Below are positions 17,814 through 28,321 of a DNA stretch of 64,000 nucleotides, piece after piece (within the stretch, counting starts at the first letter, position 1; each line of letters begins with the position of its first letter). Source of the stretch: JAIBJN01 sp963839745 (GTDB lineage Bacteria; Actinomycetota; Thermoleophilia; Gaiellales; Gaiellaceae); assembly GCA_963839745.1 (NCBI GenBank), contig CAWIWC010000013.1, forward strand, positions 52,116 to 116,115, in the 5' to 3' direction. The notes below the pieces were generated by a model, which made no database searches, was not told the origin of the DNA, and saw only the letters and a program-made list of their open reading frames with translations. Both the position numbers and the translations under genes were made by a program.

Positions 17814-18110
17814 GTGGAGGAAGAGCCCCGAGAGCGGCAGCTCAACATCCATCTCGACCCGGAGAACCTCGCCGGCGTCTATGCGAACTTCGCCAACGTC
17901 AGCTTCTCGGACTACGAGTTCACGGTTACGTTCGCGCGCATCGACCACGAGGTCGAGGACGGCGACGTGCCGGGCGTCGTGGTCAGCCGGGTGAACATGT
18001 CGCCGCGCTTCATGCGGGAGCTCCTGGACGCCATGAACGACAGCTGGTCGAAGTGGTCGACCCGCGAGGGGATCAGGAACCTTCCGGAGCAGTCGTCGGA
18101 AGACGTCTGA
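17814..18110 (+). CDS. DUF3467-type small protein
   Basis: A 98-residue soluble protein: 'LNIHLDPENLAGVYANFANV' then 'SFSDYEFTVTFARIDHEVED' and 'VVSRVNMSPRFMRELLDAMN', the pattern of the DUF3467 family, whose function is not established. It starts at GTG 17814, 35 bp from the divergent argS start, so the two share a short promoter region. Its last 38 bases overlap the end of the convergent M48 protease gene. Confidence 0.8.
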   Translation: MEEEPRERQLNIHLDPENLAGVYANFANVSFSDYEFTVTFARIDHEVEDGDVPGVVVSRVNMSPRFMRELLDAMNDSWSKWSTREGIRNLPEQSSEDV

Positions 18111-19284
18111 CCTCTTCGGCCATCGCGATCCGCTCCAGGGGCGTCGGATGCGTCCCGAGCCAGAGCCTGACCCAGGCCGGCGGGTCGGGGTCGGAGTGGC
18201 TCGTCGTCACGAAACGCTGCTCGAGCGAGACGGCGCTGTCCGGATCCTCCGTCGTCCGCAGGGCGATCCAGTCCGCCTCGGCCTCGTAGCGCCGCGAGAC
18301 GGCGTTGCTCAGCGGCTGGGTCACGAGCACGTAGGCGAACGCGACGGCGAGGCCGAGCGGGACGAGACGCGGCTTCGACAGGCCGCCGTAGCGGTCGGTG
18401 ACGCGGGCCAGCAGGAAGACGCCGGGGACTGCGAGGAGCGCGAACCACGCCAGTCCCTTCCACAGATGGCGCCGCTCCACGTGCGCAAGCTCGTGCGCGG
18501 CGACCGCGAGGATCTCGCTCTCGGTGAAACGGCCGTCGAGCAGCGTGTCGTAGAGGACGACGCGGCGCGTCGGCCCGATGCCCGCGACGTAGGCATTCGC
18601 GGTCGTCGTGCGCCGGCTCGCGTCGGCGACGCGCACGTCGTCTACCTCGACGCCCATTCGCTCCGCGAGCTCCTCGATGCGCCCGGCGAGCTCGCGGTCC
18701 TCAAGGGGCTCGATGCGGTTGAAGAGGGGCTGGACGACGAGCGGTTGCGCGAGGATGAACACGGCGGCGATCCCAACCAGGGCCGGCGCTCCCGCCATCC
18801 ACCAGCGCCGGCCGAGGCGGCCGGCCAGCCAGAGCGTCCCCGCAACGGCGATTGTCACGAGCACGGCCTCCACCGCGAGTGAGGTGAGCCGGTCGACCAG
18901 CCAGCCTCCCCACCCCTGCTCGGTGAGCCCGTAGTCGCCGCGGCGCACGTGGGTGACGGCGCCGAACGGCAGGCGGGCGAGCCAGAGGGCGAGAACGACG
19001 GCCAGGCCGACGAGGACGCCCGTGCGGATCCGTCCCCGCCCGAAGCGGCCGAGCCAGGCTGCCAGCGGTCGCGCCTTCCAGACGCAGAGCGTGAGCACGG
19101 AGATCTCGGCGAGGAGCGAGCCGAGGAAGAGCAGGCGCGAGATGCGTCGGTAGTCCTCGATGCGATCGAGCTCGGCCGCGGAGAAGTAGGCGCCCGGATC
19201 GAGGTCGGGGAGAGCAAGGTCCGGGACCTGCGTGCGCCAGAGGAGAACGCCCGCGGAGACCGCGCCCGCGACCCCGGCAAGCAC
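18073..19284 (-). CDS. M48-family membrane metalloprotease (Ste24/HtpX-like)
   Basis: An integral membrane zinc protease with about five to seven hydrophobic segments. The zinc site is 'ILAVAAHELAHVERRHLW' (HELAH), with the third ligand in 'SRRYEAEADWIAL'. The N-terminal membrane part fits the Ste24/CAAX-protease N-terminal family rather than the shorter HtpX type. Starts are uncertain: GTG 19284 avoids overlap with the divergent phosphoesterase, whereas GTG 19344 or ATG 19356 would place ~30-40 coding bases of both genes on opposite strands. Confidence 0.88.
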   Translation of the reverse strand: MLAGVAGAVSAGVLLWRTQVPDLALPDLDPGAYFSAAELDRIEDYRRISRLLFLGSLLAEISVLTLCVWKARPLAAWLGRFGRGRIRTGVLVGLAVVLALWLARLPFGAVTHVRRGDYGLTEQGWGGWLVDRLTSLAVEAVLVTIAVAGTLWLAGRLGRRWWMAGAPALVGIAAVFILAQPLVVQPLFNRIEPLEDRELAGRIEELAERMGVEVDDVRVADASRRTTTANAYVAGIGPTRRVVLYDTLLDGRFTESEILAVAAHELAHVERRHLWKGLAWFALLAVPGVFLLARVTDRYGGLSKPRLVPLGLAVAFAYVLVTQPLSNAVSRRYEAEADWIALRTTEDPDSAVSLEQRFVTTSHSDPDPPAWVRLWLGTHPTPLERIAMAEEVRRLPTTAPEGS

Positions 19285-19314
19285 GGCCAGACGCTGCGCT
19301 AACGTCAGCCTGCT

Positions 19315-20037
19315 GTGCGGGTCGCGATCGTCTCTGACATCCACGGGAACCTCCATGCCCTCGAGGCCGTGCTGGAGGCGATCGACCGGGATGCCCCCGA
19401 CGCGATCTGGTGCCTGGGCGACCTGGTGGGGTATGGCCCACGCCCGAATCGCTGCTGTGCCGTCGTGGCCGAGCGGGCGGATTTCTGCCTGATAGGAAAT
19501 CACGACCTCGCGGTTCTGGGGCGGCTCGACCTCGATGACTTCCAGCCCGACGCGGCCCTGAGCGCCCGCTGGACGACCGCGGCCCTGGAGGACGAGCCTC
19601 GGGCGTACCTCGAGTCGCTCGAGTCGAACGGCGAGCGCGAGGGCATCGGCCTCTTCCACGCGAGCCCGCGGGACCCGGTCTGGGAGTACGTGCTCACGCC
19701 CGAGGTCGCGGCCGCGTCGATGGCCGCGGCGAGCCAAGAGCTCGTCCTGGTCGGCCACAGCCACGTCGCGCTCCACTACCGGGTTTCCGACGGGATGCTC
19801 CTCCTGGCCGGCGACGGGACGCACCTCGGCCTCGCCGGGGACCGCTGGCTCCTGAACCCGGGCTCGGTTGGCCAGCCCCGCGACACCGACCCGCGGGCCG
19901 CCTGGATGCTCCTCGACGTCGGGAGCCGGCGCGCGTCGTTCCACCGTGTCGAGTACGACGTGGCGAAGACACAGCAGGAGATCCGCGACCGCGGCCTTCC
20001 GGAGGCCCTCGCGGCCAGGCTGGAGTTCGGCGTCTAG
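19315..20037 (+). CDS. Metallophosphoesterase (YfcE/MJ0936-like)
   Basis: A 240-residue calcineurin-like phosphoesterase. The metal-binding blocks are 'VAIVSDIHGNLHALEAVLEA' (DxH), 'IWCLGDLVGYGPRPN' (GDxxGYGP), 'CLIGNHD' (GNHD), 'LVGHSHVALHY' (GHSH) and 'LLNPGSVGQPRD'. It should hydrolyse phosphodiesters or nucleotides in the cytosol; the substrate is unknown. It starts at GTG 19315, almost back to back with the M48 protease gene. Confidence 0.9.
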   Translation: MRVAIVSDIHGNLHALEAVLEAIDRDAPDAIWCLGDLVGYGPRPNRCCAVVAERADFCLIGNHDLAVLGRLDLDDFQPDAALSARWTTAALEDEPRAYLESLESNGEREGIGLFHASPRDPVWEYVLTPEVAAASMAAASQELVLVGHSHVALHYRVSDGMLLLAGDGTHLGLAGDRWLLNPGSVGQPRDTDPRAAWMLLDVGSRRASFHRVEYDVAKTQQEIRDRGLPEALAARLEFGV

Positions 20038-20041
20038 AGCT

Positions 20042-20623
20042 CTAGCGCTGCGCGACGGGCTGGCGCGAGACCTCGACCTCGATGCCCTCGCGCTCGAGCG
20101 CGAGCTGCACCTCTTCGCGCGCCTTGAAGATCCGCCACTTGACCGTGGCGAGCGTGATCTCGAGGGAGTCGGCAATCTCCGTGTAGGAGAGGCCGACGAC
20201 GTCGCGGAGGAGGAGAGCCATCTTGAGGTCGGGGTTGAGGAGCGCGACGGCGCGCCAGACGGCGTCGATGATCTCGATCCGTTCGGGCGGGGCGTCGACC
20301 ACCTCGAGCGGCGGGAGGTCGTCGAGCGTGACGATCACCTGCGGCTTGCGGTCGCGGGCGCGTAGCTCGTCGAGCACCCGGTTCTTGGCGATCTGGAAGA
20401 GCCAGGTGGTGAAGCGGCAGCGGAGCGAGAAGCCCGGGAGCCCCTGGTAGATGCGCAGGAAGATCTCCTGCGTGAGGTCCTCGGCGAGCGCCCGGTCCCC
20501 GACCATGCGCAGCACGTAGTTGTAGACGGGACCCTCGTACATCTCGAGGATCGTCTGAAAGGCGCGTTCCTCCCGTTTTTGCGCTCGGCGCAGGAGGAGA
20601 TGATCGGGTTGAGGAAGAGGCAC
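20042..20623 (-). CDS. ECF-type RNA polymerase sigma factor
   Basis: Region 2 is visible as 'GDRALAEDLTQEIFLRIYQG' and 'FTTWLFQIAKNRVLDELRAR'. Region 4 is the helix-turn-helix 'LSYTEIADSLEITLATVKWR'. About 193 residues from GTG 20623 is normal for an ECF sigma factor; a longer reading to 20755 would overlap gpmI by 70 bases. It lies just downstream of the glycolytic block on the same strand, so it may be transcribed with gpmI. No anti-sigma gene is adjacent. Confidence 0.85.
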   Translation of the reverse strand: MPLPQPDHLLLRRAQKREERAFQTILEMYEGPVYNYVLRMVGDRALAEDLTQEIFLRIYQGLPGFSLRCRFTTWLFQIAKNRVLDELRARDRKPQVIVTLDDLPPLEVVDAPPERIEIIDAVWRAVALLNPDLKMALLLRDVVGLSYTEIADSLEITLATVKWRIFKAREEVQLALEREGIEVEVSRQPVAQR

Positions 20624-20685
20624 GCGTTGGACCCGGGCCGCGGGGTGCCCGGAGTATAGCCCTGACGTTCGACCGGATGAGTCAG

Positions 20686-22173
20686 TTAGACCGGACGGAT
20701 CAGGTTCCTGCCAGTCATCCCCTCCGCGAGGGGGATTCCCAGAAGCCACAGACACGTTGGTACTAGATCGGCAAGGGCCCCGGCATCCTCAACCCCAGCC
20801 TCTTCCAGGGTGATGACCAGCGGCACCGGATTGGTCGTGTGCGCCGTGTGCGGGCTGACACCGTCCTCCTCGAGCAGCTTCTCGGCGTTCCCGTGGTCGG
20901 CCGTGATCAAGCAGATGCCGCCGAGGTCGTGGACGGCCTCGACGAGGCGCCCGAGGGCCGCGTCGGTCGCCTCGACCGCGGCGACGACGGCCGGGATCAC
21001 CCCCGTGTGGCCGACCATGTCGGGGTTGGCGAAGTTGACGATCGCAAAGCGGTAGCCGTTCGGGAGCTCCGCGGCGACCCTGGACGCGACCTCGGCCGCC
21101 GACATCTCTGGCTTCTTGTCGTACGTGGGCACGTCGCGCGGGGACGGGACGAGGATGCGCGTCTCGCCGGGCCACTCCTCCTCGCGCCCTCCGTTGAGGA
21201 AGTACGTCACGTGCGCGTACTTCTCCGTCTCGGCGGCGTGGAGCTGCGGCGCGTCGTGCGCGGCGAGCACCTCAGCCATCGTCTCGCGGACCTCCTGCTC
21301 CTCGAAGGCGACCGGGCAGTCGAAGTCGCCCCGGTAACGGGTCATCGTGGTCAAGTCGATTCGCTGCTCGAGGAGCTTCTGCGTGAGCTGGCGGGCCCGG
21401 TCGGGCCGGAAGTTGAAGTGGATCGCCGCGTCCTCCGCCCCGGGCCTGGGACCGGGCAGGACGACGGGCTCGACGAACTCGTCGGTGACCCCGCGTGCAT
21501 AGGAGGCCTCGATCGCCGCCACCGGGTCAGCGGCCTGCTCGCCCTCGCCCGCGAGGATCGCCGCCAGCGCGCGCTCGGTGCGCTCCCAGCGCTGGTCGCG
21601 GTCCATCGCGTAGTAGCGGCCGCAGACCGTGACGATCCGCGCCCCTTCGGAGACCAGCTCGGCGAGGTCGCCGCGCGCCGACGTGGGCGACACGTCCCGC
21701 CCGTCTGTGAAGGCGTGGACGTACGTCCGCTCGGCCATGCCCTCCCGGCGCGCCAGCTCGAGGAGCGCCCTCAGATGGTCGATGTGCGAGTGGACGCCGC
21801 CGTAGGAGACGAGGCCGAGCAGATGGACGTTGCCGCCGCGCTCAGCGGCCCGGCGGAAGGCACCCTTGAGTGCCGGGCTCTCGAAGAGCTCACCGGACTC
21901 GATCGCCCGGTTGACCCGCATCAGGTCCTGGAAGATCACGCGGCCGGCCCCGATCGTGAGGTGGCCGACCTCGGAGTTCCCCATCTGCCCCGGCGGGAGC
22001 CCGACGTCCTCGCCCGACGCGCGCAGGGTCGTGTGGGGATGGCGCGCCCAGAGGTCGTCGAAGACGGGCGTGTCCGCCAGCTCGACCGCGTTCCCGGGGC
22101 CGGGAGGCGCACAGCCCCACCCGTCGAGGATGACGAGCGCTACGAGCGGGTAAGGCGGGCCGCCGTCTCGCAA
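20686..22173 (-). CDS. gpmI: 2,3-bisphosphoglycerate-independent phosphoglycerate mutase
   Basis: Interconverts 3- and 2-phosphoglycerate using two Mn2+ ions and a phosphoserine. Motifs are 'ALVILDGWGCAPPGPGNAV' at the N-terminus, the catalytic serine in 'PPGQMGNSEVGHLTIGAG', 'NFRPDRARQLTQ', 'FANPDMVGHTG' and 'LITADHGNAEKLL'. The 495 residues are typical. The likely TTG start at 22173 overlaps the end of tpiA by 34 bases, which suggests coupled translation. Confidence 0.95.
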   Translation of the reverse strand: MRDGGPPYPLVALVILDGWGCAPPGPGNAVELADTPVFDDLWARHPHTTLRASGEDVGLPPGQMGNSEVGHLTIGAGRVIFQDLMRVNRAIESGELFESPALKGAFRRAAERGGNVHLLGLVSYGGVHSHIDHLRALLELARREGMAERTYVHAFTDGRDVSPTSARGDLAELVSEGARIVTVCGRYYAMDRDQRWERTERALAAILAGEGEQAADPVAAIEASYARGVTDEFVEPVVLPGPRPGAEDAAIHFNFRPDRARQLTQKLLEQRIDLTTMTRYRGDFDCPVAFEEQEVRETMAEVLAAHDAPQLHAAETEKYAHVTYFLNGGREEEWPGETRILVPSPRDVPTYDKKPEMSAAEVASRVAAELPNGYRFAIVNFANPDMVGHTGVIPAVVAAVEATDAALGRLVEAVHDLGGICLITADHGNAEKLLEEDGVSPHTAHTTNPVPLVITLEEAGVEDAGALADLVPTCLWLLGIPLAEGMTGRNLIRPV

Positions 22174-22877
22174 ATCGCGGTGAAGGAGTCGACCTCGAGC
22201 GAGGCGCCGCCGACCAGCGCGCCGTCGACATCGTCCTGGGAGAGGAGCTCCTCGGCGTTCTCGGGCTTCACCGAGCCGCCGTAGAGGACGCGCTCGACGG
22301 GATAGATGCCCTTGATCAGCGCGTGCGCCTCGCGGGCCATCTCGGGGGTTGCGGTCTTGCCGGTGCCGATCGCCCAGACCGGCTCGTAGGCGATGCTGAG
22401 CGCCGCGTCCGGCTCGGGGATCGCCTCGGCGATCGCGCCGACTTGCCGGCGGAGGACGTCCTCCGTCTCGTCTCCCTCGCGTTGATCGAGGGTCTCGCCG
22501 ACGCAGGCGATGACGCCGAGCCCAGCCTCGAGGGCGGCAGCGGCGCGCTGGGCGGTGGACTCGTCGGTCTCGCCGAAGTACTGCCGGCGCTCCGAGTGGC
22601 CGACGATCGCGCCCGCGACGCCCGAGGCGATCAGCATCGAGCGGGAGACCTCCCCGGTGTACGCCCCCTCCTCTGCCCAGTGGACGTTCTGGGCGTAGAC
22701 GCGGATGCCGCTGTCCTGGAGCTCCTCGACGGCCGCGTGGATCGAGACGAACGTCGGCGCGACCACGACCTCCACGTCGCCCACGTCGCCGAGTGCTTCC
22801 AGCAGGCCGACGCAGAACGCGGCGGTCTCCCCCGGCCCCTTGTGCATCTTCCAGTTGCCGGCGATCAACACGGACAT
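22140..22877 (-). CDS. tpiA: Triosephosphate isomerase
   Basis: Interconverts DHAP and glyceraldehyde 3-phosphate. It starts 'LIAGNWKMHKGPGETAAFC', with the catalytic histidine in 'AIVGHSERRQYFGETDE', the catalytic glutamate in 'AYEPVWAIGTGKTAT' and the phosphate loop in 'RVLYGGSVKPENAEEL'. The length (245 residues) is normal. AGGAGG sits only two bases from the ATG at 22877 but eight from the GTG at 22871, which may be the true start. It lies between pgk and gpmI. Confidence 0.95.
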   Translation of the reverse strand: MSVLIAGNWKMHKGPGETAAFCVGLLEALGDVGDVEVVVAPTFVSIHAAVEELQDSGIRVYAQNVHWAEEGAYTGEVSRSMLIASGVAGAIVGHSERRQYFGETDESTAQRAAAALEAGLGVIACVGETLDQREGDETEDVLRRQVGAIAEAIPEPDAALSIAYEPVWAIGTGKTATPEMAREAHALIKGIYPVERVLYGGSVKPENAEELLSQDDVDGALVGGASLEVDSFTAICETAARLTRS

Positions 22878-22908
22878 GTCCTCCTGGGCGGGCGTTCGGG
22901 GGCGCCCC

Positions 22909-22935
22909 CCGATTTCAGCCTATCGCTGAAATCGG
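22909..22935 (-). promoter_or_regulatory. Perfect hairpin between pgk and tpiA
   Basis: An 11-bp perfect stem CCGATTTCAGC/GCTGAAATCGG closes a CTATC loop in the 97-bp gap between the pgk stop and the tpiA start. It lacks a U-run, so it may be an RNA-processing or stability element, or a partial attenuator. Confidence 0.5.
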
Positions 22936-22974
22936 CGCGGATGGGACACGGGAGCGTGACGAGTGCGTGCATGT

Positions 22975-24009
22975 TCAGGCGGGTGGGATGACGGCGACTC
23001 CGGGGAGCTCCTTGCCCTCCAGCAGCTCGAGGGATGCGCCGCCGCCCGTCGAGATCCAGTCGATCCGCTCGGCCAGGCCCAGCTCCTCGACGGCGCGCAC
23101 GGAGTCGCCCCCGCCCACGACCGTCCGCGCGTCCTCCGCGCCGGCGACGGCTTCGGCGACGGCCTTCGTGCCCTCCGCGAAGCGCGGCCACTCGAAGACG
23201 CCCATCGGCCCGTTCCAGAAGACCGTCCGCGCCTCGGCGATGCGGGCCGCGAACCGCTCGCTGGTCGCCGGGCCGATGTCGAGCGCGAGCCAGGCTTCCG
23301 GGACCTCGTCCCAGGCGACGACCTTCAACTCCGCGTCCGCCTCGAACGCCGACGCCGCCACGACGTCCTCGGGCAGCTCGTAGCCGGCGTCGCGGTCGAC
23401 CTCCTCGGCCATCTTGCCGCCGACGAGCACGGTGTCGGCCTTCTCCCCCAGGGACTTCAACACGCCGATCTTGTCCTCCACCTTGGCGCCCCCGAGCACG
23501 GCCACGAACGGCCGCTCCGGCCCCTCGAGCAGCGAGCCGAGCTCGTGAAGCTCGCGCAGGAGAAGCAGCCCGGCATAGGCCGGGAGCAGGTGCGCGACTC
23601 CCTCCGTGGAGGCGTGGGCGCGGTGGGCCGAGCCGAACGCGTCGTTGACGAACACGTCTCCGCTCGCGGCCAGCTCGCGCGCGTACGACGGGTCGTTCGC
23701 CGTCTCGCGCGGTTCGAAGCGCGTGTTCTCGAGCAGTCGCACGCGCTCGTCGTCGAGCAGCTCCCGCAGCCGCGCCTCGACCGGCTTCAGCGAGTACGCC
23801 GGATCGGGGGCCTTCGGGCGCCCCAGGTGCGACATGAGGACGACCTCGGCCGCGCCCTTCTCCAGGATGAGCTCGATGGTGGGCAGCGCAGCGCGGATGC
23901 GCGTGTCGTCGGCAACGCGCCCGTCCTCGAGCGGGACGTTGAAGTCGACGCGGACGAGGACGCGCAGGCCGGCGACGTCGGCCTCCCGGACGGAGCGCGG
24001 CAGGACCAA
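22975..24009 (-). CDS. pgk: Phosphoglycerate kinase, unusually short
   Basis: Transfers phosphate from 1,3-bisphosphoglycerate to ADP. All landmark motifs are present: 'LVRVDFNVPLEDGRVADDTR', 'LMSHLGRPKAPDPAYSL', 'DVFVNDAFGSAHRAHAS', 'VAVLGGAKVEDKIGVL', 'FWNGPMGVFEWPRFAEGT' and 'ISTGGGASLELLEGKELPGV'. About 344 residues is 45-50 fewer than most bacterial enzymes. The missing parts appear to be the stretch before 'LLENTRFEP' and a helical segment after 'VLVGGKMAEE'; both are lost in frame. The probable TTG start at 24009 lies five bases after the gap stop. Confidence 0.93.
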   Translation of the reverse strand: MVLPRSVREADVAGLRVLVRVDFNVPLEDGRVADDTRIRAALPTIELILEKGAAEVVLMSHLGRPKAPDPAYSLKPVEARLRELLDDERVRLLENTRFEPRETANDPSYARELAASGDVFVNDAFGSAHRAHASTEGVAHLLPAYAGLLLLRELHELGSLLEGPERPFVAVLGGAKVEDKIGVLKSLGEKADTVLVGGKMAEEVDRDAGYELPEDVVAASAFEADAELKVVAWDEVPEAWLALDIGPATSERFAARIAEARTVFWNGPMGVFEWPRFAEGTKAVAEAVAGAEDARTVVGGGDSVRAVEELGLAERIDWISTGGGASLELLEGKELPGVAVIPPA

Positions 24010-24014
24010 CGCGC

Positions 24015-25010
24015 CTAGAGCCGCTGCACCAGGTCGACGAGGCGGCTGCTGTAGCCCCACTCGTTGTCGTACCAGCCGAACACCTTGACGGTGTTTCCCC
24101 GCGCCATCGTCAGCTTGCTGTCGAAGATGCACGAGTACGGATCGCCCACGATGTCCGAGGAGACGATCGGCTCCTCCGTGTAGCGGAGGATGCCCGCGAG
24201 CGCCCCCGAGTCCGCGACCTCCGAGAAGCGCGCGTTCACCTCGTCCGCGCTCACCTCGCTTCCGAGCTGCACCACGAAGTCCGTGAGAGAGCCGTCCGGG
24301 ACGGGCGCGCGCACCGAGATGCCGTCCACCTTGCCCTGCAGCTCGGGGATGACGACGCCGATTGCCTTGGCCGCACCCGTGGAGGTCGGGATGAGGTTGA
24401 TCGCGGCCGCCCGTGCGCGCCGGAGGTCGCTGTGCGGCAGGTCGAGGATCTGCTGGTCGTTCGTGTACGCGTGGATCGTGGTCATGAACCCCGACTCGAT
24501 CCCCCACGCGTCGTTGAGCACCTTGGCGAGGGGCGCGACGCAGTTCGTCGTGCACGACGCGTTCGAGATGATCCGGTGCTGCTCGGGGTCGTAGGCGTCG
24601 TCGTTGACGCCGAGGACGAGGGTCACGTCCGGGTCGGTGGCCGGCGCGGAGATGACGACCTTGGGCGCGCCGGCGTCCAGGTGGAGCTGCGCCTTGTCGC
24701 GCTTCGTGAAGAGCCCCGTGGACTCGAGCACGACATCGACTCCGAGATCGCCCCACGGGAGGGCGGCCGGATCCCGCTCGTTCAGGAGCTTGAGGTCGTT
24801 GCCGTCGATGGTGATCGCACCGTCGGTCGCTTCCACCTCCGCGTCGAGCGGGCCTAGCACCGAGTCGTACTTGAGCAGGTGGGCCATCGTCTTCGCATCA
24901 CCGAGGTCGTTGACCGCGACGATGTCGAGATCGGCGCTCCCCTTGCGGGCCGAGCGGAAGAAGTTGCGACCGATCCGCCCGAACCCGTTGATTCCCACCC
25001 GCACGCTCAT
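24015..25010 (-). CDS. gap: Type I glyceraldehyde-3-phosphate dehydrogenase
   Basis: NAD-dependent glycolytic dehydrogenase. The Rossmann start is 'VRVGINGFGRIGRNFFRSAR', the catalytic cysteine is in 'ISNASCTTNCVAPLAKVLND', and 'TGAAKAIGVVIPELQGKVDG' and 'WYDNEWGYSSRLVDL' are diagnostic. The 331 residues are normal. It is the first glycolytic gene after whiA, and pgk follows after five bases, the order seen in many actinobacteria. Confidence 0.96.
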   Translation of the reverse strand: MSVRVGINGFGRIGRNFFRSARKGSADLDIVAVNDLGDAKTMAHLLKYDSVLGPLDAEVEATDGAITIDGNDLKLLNERDPAALPWGDLGVDVVLESTGLFTKRDKAQLHLDAGAPKVVISAPATDPDVTLVLGVNDDAYDPEQHRIISNASCTTNCVAPLAKVLNDAWGIESGFMTTIHAYTNDQQILDLPHSDLRRARAAAINLIPTSTGAAKAIGVVIPELQGKVDGISVRAPVPDGSLTDFVVQLGSEVSADEVNARFSEVADSGALAGILRYTEEPIVSSDIVGDPYSCIFDSKLTMARGNTVKVFGWYDNEWGYSSRLVDLVQRL

Positions 25011-25278
25011 TCCATCTCCCCTCGACGTTTCCGGCGCGGCGATTCTATCCGGGCGAGCCGAGCGGAAAACGCTGGTGGAAATTTCTGGACGGGAGGCGCT
25101 TGCGCACCTTCGCGGTGCAGATTACGCTCGCCCAGAGAGCGGGTCTGCGCTCGTCGGGCGTCGGATTCAGACCCCGTCCGGCGTCACGGTCTGGAGCGTG
25201 GCTCGAAGCGGAGGGGGAGGTCGTCCTCGGAGCTTCCCCTCCGGCCCGCTCTCATTTTTTCTCCGTCAGGCCCTCGTC

Positions 25279-26199
25279 TCAAAGCTCGGCCAGGCGCTGG
25301 AGCTTGGACAGGCGGCGGTGCGTGGCCGCCTTCGTCGCCGGCGGGCTGCAGCGCCTCGCCAGCTCGCGCAACGACAGCGTTGGATGGCGGACGCGGAGCC
25401 GCGCGACCTCCTTCAGCTCCGGCGCCAGCTCGTCGAGCCTCCCCTCCCGCTCCAGCCGCCGGATGGCGCGGAGCTGCGCGTCCGCGGCCCGGCTCGTGCG
25501 GACGATGTTGGCGTGGTCGGCGTTCGCGAGCCGGTTGGCCCGCGCCCGCGTGGCCGACACGACCGCCTCCTCGCCGAGCACCAGGGCGGACTCGTGCGCG
25601 CCGAGAAAGGCGAGGAGCTCGCCGATCGTCTCCGTGCCCTTGGCGTAGGCGAGCGCGTGGCTCTCGCGCTCGTGGACGCCGAGCGAGAACCCCTCTGCGC
25701 CGGCGAGGCCGGCCAGGAAGCGTGCAGCATCGGCGTCGGCGGCCCGGAGCTCGAGATGGGCGTTGCGCGGGCCGCTCGCCGAGCCGGAGGCGAGGAACGC
25801 GCCCCGGAGGTAGGCGGCCCTGCAGCACGTCCGCGCCACGACGCGGCGGGGCGGCTCCGCCAGCGGGGCGAGGTTGGAGTCGAGGATCCCCGCCTCGTTC
25901 AGCACCTGGAGCGCGCGGGCGTCGTCCTCCAGGTGGATCTGGAACCGCGTGCCGCGCTCGAAGGCGCGCCGCTTGTACGTGCGAATCTCGCATTCGACGC
26001 CGTAGGAGCGCAGGAGCGAGAACGCCCGCCGCGCGACCGCGCCGCTCGCCACCTCCAGGTGCACGCCGATGCGCCCTCCTCCGCGAAGGTGGACGCTCCC
26101 CGCGCCGCGAACGAGCGCCGACAACTCGGCGAGGCGGCAGCACGGCTTGCGCGGCTCGATAGCCGCGAGCTCGGCGCGGACATCCTCGGAGAGCCTCAC
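25279..26199 (-). CDS. whiA: WhiA, sporulation/cell-division transcription regulator homolog
   Basis: A 306-residue WhiA: two LAGLIDADG-like repeats without nuclease residues (for example 'CCRLAELSALVRGAGSVHLR' and 'RAAYLRGAFLASGSASGP'), then a C-terminal helix-turn-helix domain ('HPTLSLRELARRCSPPATKA'). In Streptomyces WhiA works with WhiB at division genes; here the target set is unknown. The GTG start at 26199 overlaps the ogt stop (GTGA), so the two are probably coupled. The 268 bp between its stop and gap hold no gene but probably the gap promoter. Confidence 0.93.
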   Translation of the reverse strand: MRLSEDVRAELAAIEPRKPCCRLAELSALVRGAGSVHLRGGGRIGVHLEVASGAVARRAFSLLRSYGVECEIRTYKRRAFERGTRFQIHLEDDARALQVLNEAGILDSNLAPLAEPPRRVVARTCCRAAYLRGAFLASGSASGPRNAHLELRAADADAARFLAGLAGAEGFSLGVHERESHALAYAKGTETIGELLAFLGAHESALVLGEEAVVSATRARANRLANADHANIVRTSRAADAQLRAIRRLEREGRLDELAPELKEVARLRVRHPTLSLRELARRCSPPATKAATHRRLSKLQRLAEL

Positions 26200-26654
26200 A
26201 GCTCGACGCCCTCGAGCGCGAGCAGCCGGCGCTTGTAGTCGGCACCGAGCGACCCGTAGCCCCCGAGCCCGGACGAGGAGACGACGCGGTGGCACGGGAC
26301 GACGAGCGGGAAGTTGTTCTCGGCGCAGAAGGTGCCCGCCGCGCGGGGCGCGCGCGGGCGCCCCGCCATGGCCGCCAGCTCGCCGTAGGTGACGACCTCG
26401 CCCCAGGGAATGCCGCGGAGCGCGTCGGCGATCGCGGCCTGGAACGGCGTCGCCCACTCCGCCTCGATCTCGACGTCGTCGAACGACGTCCGCTCCCCGC
26501 GGAAGTACGCGCGAATCCGCTCCGCGAGCGGGTGCTCGCCCTGCTCGTCCGGCGTCGAGCCGGCGCGTGGGAGCTCGTGGTAGAGGAGCTTGTCGGTCCG
26601 GAAATAGAGCTCGCCGACCCCCCACGCCGGGATGTCGTACAGGACCACGTCCAT
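26196..26654 (-). CDS. ogt: Methylated-DNA-protein cysteine methyltransferase
   Basis: Suicide repair enzyme that removes O6-alkyl groups from guanine onto its own cysteine. The active site is 'ENNFPLVVPCHRVVSSSGLG' (PCHRV), preceded by 'IPWGEVVTYGELAAMAGRPR'. About 152 residues from ATG 26654, typical of an Ogt/MGMT without the Ada regulatory domain. It lies upstream of whiA on the same strand and is divergent from the P5C dehydrogenase gene; the two starts are only ~27 bp apart. Confidence 0.93.
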   Translation of the reverse strand: MDVVLYDIPAWGVGELYFRTDKLLYHELPRAGSTPDEQGEHPLAERIRAYFRGERTSFDDVEIEAEWATPFQAAIADALRGIPWGEVVTYGELAAMAGRPRAPRAAGTFCAENNFPLVVPCHRVVSSSGLGGYGSLGADYKRRLLALEGVEL

Positions 26655-26680
26655 GCTCACGCCACCATAGAATGCCCCGC

Positions 26681-28317
<1,637 letters not shown>

Positions 28318-28321
<4 letters not shown>

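Noticed and set aside
18073..20175. 700-residue minus-strand frame as one protein
   Set aside because: Only the part below ~19356 is the M48 protease; the upstream part is antisense of the phosphoesterase gene.
20839..22284. 481-residue plus-strand open frame
   Set aside because: Antisense of gpmI and tpiA, which carry unmistakable catalytic motifs on the minus strand.
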